IMG/VR virus record: IMGVR_UViG_3300012199_000003
Span: 1-37,576 of that record
DNA: 37,576 bases
Strand: one strand, 5' to 3'
From: a virus
A program made the position numbers and the translations under genes. The notes below the pieces were generated by a model. That model was not told where the DNA came from. It was given only the letters and a program-made list of their open reading frames with translations, and did no database searches. This document shows positions 35,717 through 37,576 of this stretch, piece by piece. How positions within the stretch are numbered: position 1 is the first letter of the stretch; the number at the start of each line of letters is the position of its first letter.

Positions 35717-37576
35717 CTAGCCTGGCGCGAGCGTGTCCGACGGCGCCAGTGTGGTTGACGGCGCCAGCGGCACGTTGAGCGACACTCCCAGGTTGATACT
35801 ATTGGCAATCGTGTTCGGTCGGAACAGGTTACCGAAGAAGTCCGTCCAGCTGGTATCGTAAGGTCCCTGCACGGCATTCACGGTAAACCACAGGTTCACC
35901 CCGTCTTGTTGGTCGCTGGCATCGACTTCACTGATGAGCATTTGCGCGCCGGACAAGCCAAGCGGCGCGTAGGTGACGGTGATTAGCTGCCCTAGCGCAA
36001 GAGAAGTGTCGCGCGTGGCGAAGGTCAAGAGCGCGCCCTGCGCGCAGTACTGCGTCAACTGTTGGTTGACTTTCGCTAGCCCATCGGAGGCCGTCGCCAG
36101 CGTGTTATCCACCAGCACCGCCTCCACAATCCCGCTGGTGCCATCAAGCGCCGCCTGTGCTGCAATGGCCGCCGCATTCCTGTCCGTGAAGACCGCCGGC
36201 ACCTGCCCGATGTAGACCATGCGCAGCCGGTCGGTACTCACTAAGAGCGCCTGGCTACTGTCCTGGGCAATCACCGGATCGCCCGCCGCCCAATAATACT
36301 GGTAGCCCGTCTGGCCTTTGATACCCAGGGTCACCGCCGCCCCGTTCAAGGTGAAGACCGAGGGCACGCCCGAAAGCGCGTAGGAGAAGGTGAAGGCGCG
36401 ACTCACGCCATCGCCGGGTCGCGTCTCGTCGTTGGTGCCCGTCTGCTGCACGCCCCCTACCGCGCCCTGCGTGTTGCGGTACTTCGGATTGGCGCGCGTC
36501 ACGGTTGGCACCACGCCCGAAAGCCGCCCATCGTCAATCAGCGCGCCATCCACGGCAGGCCCCACGACGGATGTATAGGGCACGAACCAGAGCTTTTTGT
36601 TCTGATCGATCATCCAGTACCAGGGCACGCCGCTTGAGGACGCCGCCGCGACCAGGGCATCGAGGGCCGCCGCCACCGTGCAGTAGCCAAAGTTAGCAAC
36701 CGGCACAATCGGCCCCGTCGCCACGCTGCCAAGGGTGACGCCCTCGTAGGACAAAATGTTCGTCCATAGATCAGCCACGATGTAGCCACAGGTCTGATTG
36801 CGGTACAGCGCCGACACCACGCGCTTATCCGCCAGGTAATGCTGGTCGGTGGCCGTGAGTGTGGTGAGCAGCATGGGTTGGAAGCCTGGCTGGCTTTGGG
36901 CGGGACTGGTGAGATAGCCCGTCCAGGCGGGATTGCCCGTCGCGTCGTAGATCGCGCACTGCTGGTACTGCTGGTAGTGGGCGGCGCCCGCCACGTCGTA
37001 CACCGTGCAACTGAGTTCGCCGCGCCTCCCGACCGTCGATTTGGCAAGCAGCGACGTTTTGAGCACATTTGCCAGGAAGCCGCCGATGGACATGCTGTAC
37101 GTGCTGCCAGGCACCGGCACCGAGATGACGCCTGACAGCGCGCCTGCACCTGCCATGCTCCCCGACAGCTGCCGCGCCAGGGGAACAGAGATCGCGCCGG
37201 AGAGCCTACCAACTCCGGCCATGGTGACGGCAAGCGCGAGCGCGACGGTGTCCTTGAAGGTTGCCACGGCGCCCGCCCACTGTTCCGACACCGCAATGGC
37301 ATACGAGCAGTGCGCGGCGCCCGTACTGCTTGCGGCCTCGTGCAGCATCGTCAGCGTGTAGGCGGTACCGCTGGTTTTCACGACTTCCTGATCTTTGGTC
37401 CAGCCCGCCGTGATGCTGCTTTCGGTCTGCGCGCCTGAGACGTAGCCAAGCGCCGCTATCCACAATTCCTCGCCCTGCGTCGTGGTGGCGGTGGTGCCCG
37501 AATCAATCGTCGTGGCGCCCACGCTAGGTGAGGCGACATTGCCCACCGCCGTTTTGTCCAGGGGACTGGCCGGCCA
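35717..37576 (-). CDS. Large tail/baseplate protein, 5' end outside window
   Basis: At least 619 codons: the frame is open to the window edge, so the GTG at 37546 is probably not the start. The visible N-terminal part (GNVASPSVGATTIDSG..., TLTMLHEAASSTGAAHCSYA) is beta-rich. Two copies of the AGVGRLSGAISV repeat follow, then a baseplate/hub-like region (YSMSIGGFLANVLKTSLL; VVSALYRNQTCGYIVADLW; VPWYWMIDQNKKLWFVPY) typical of siphophage tail-associated proteins. It would link tail tube and receptor-binding proteins. The C-terminus is Leu/Ala/Pro/Ser-rich. Confidence 0.7.
   Translation of the reverse strand, partial: WPASPLDKTAVGNVASPSVGATTIDSGTTATTTQGEELWIAALGYVSGAQTESSITAGWTKDQEVVKTSGTAYTLTMLHEAASSTGAAHCSYAIAVSEQWAGAVATFKDTVALALAVTMAGVGRLSGAISVPLARQLSGSMAGAGALSGVISVPVPGSTYSMSIGGFLANVLKTSLLAKSTVGRRGELSCTVYDVAGAAHYQQYQQCAIYDATGNPAWTGYLTSPAQSQPGFQPMLLTTLTATDQHYLADKRVVSALYRNQTCGYIVADLWTNILSYEGVTLGSVATGPIVPVANFGYCTVAAALDALVAAASSSGVPWYWMIDQNKKLWFVPYTSVVGPAVDGALIDDGRLSGVVPTVTRANPKYRNTQGAVGGVQQTGTNDETRPGDGVSRAFTFSYALSGVPSVFTLNGAAVTLGIKGQTGYQYYWAAGDPVIAQDSSQALLVSTDRLRMVYIGQVPAVFTDRNAAAIAAQAALDGTSGIVEAVLVDNTLATASDGLAKVNQQLTQYCAQGALLTFATRDTSLALGQLITVTYAPLGLSGAQMLISEVDASDQQDGVNLWFTVNAVQGPYDTSWTDFFGNLFRPNTIANSINLGVSLNVPLAPSTTLAPSDTLAPG

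Overview
The window is one continuous stretch of a temperate tailed-phage (siphovirus-like) genome, or of the same phage as a prophage. It holds a terminase, portal, scaffold and capsid block, tail and lysis genes, a tyrosine integrase with an excisionase-like partner, a recombination operon, and a replication region with a helicase loader, a Dam-type methylase and a phage sigma factor. No host housekeeping gene is present. Both ends cut through structural genes (major capsid protein on the left, a large tail protein on the right), so more of the genome lies outside. The host is not proven. Strong GGAGG ribosome sites, TTGACA/TATACT promoters and a lipoprotein with a P-T-A-T-P-T linker would suit a bacterium such as a member of the Chloroflexota (Ktedonobacteria-like); this is inference.

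Layout. 1-7.3 kb (minus): late head genes in the order large terminase (split into two genes), small genes, a DUF559 nuclease, portal, small genes, scaffold, capsid. 7.3-8.6 kb (plus): a four-gene module inserted head-on between the small-terminase-like gene and the terminase ATPase, with its own promoter overlapping the terminase promoter. 8.6-11.4 kb (minus): small-terminase-like gene, an HNH endonuclease and small genes. 11.04-11.94 kb: almost no coding capacity but many hairpins. 12-14.7 kb (minus): recombination operon with a HAD phosphatase interrupted by an amber codon and a putative single-strand annealing protein. 14.73-14.81 kb: two near-perfect divergent promoters over an inverted-repeat operator. 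14.85-16.6 kb (plus): excisionase-like protein, lipoprotein and small genes, then the integrase (minus). 17.7-29.1 kb (plus): early and replication operon of many tightly overlapping genes, including a candidate programmed -1 frameshift at 26.33 kb. 29.2-29.6 kb: a short cas-less CRISPR array, then a strong terminator. 29.7-37.6 kb (minus): tail, adhesin and lysis genes, interrupted by two plus-strand genes (one an HNH endonuclease).

How it works together (inference). The divergent promoter at 14.77 kb would fire recombination genes leftward and excisionase and lysogeny genes rightward. The XRE regulator and sigma factor near 18.6-20 kb would control the rightward replication operon. Late genes are all on the minus strand; the capsid and a tail gene share a small leader hairpin. 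The most notable observations are the frameshift signal, the phage-borne CRISPR array, the split terminase with tRNA-like signals in its gap, the two promoter switches and the structured non-coding region near 11.5 kb.
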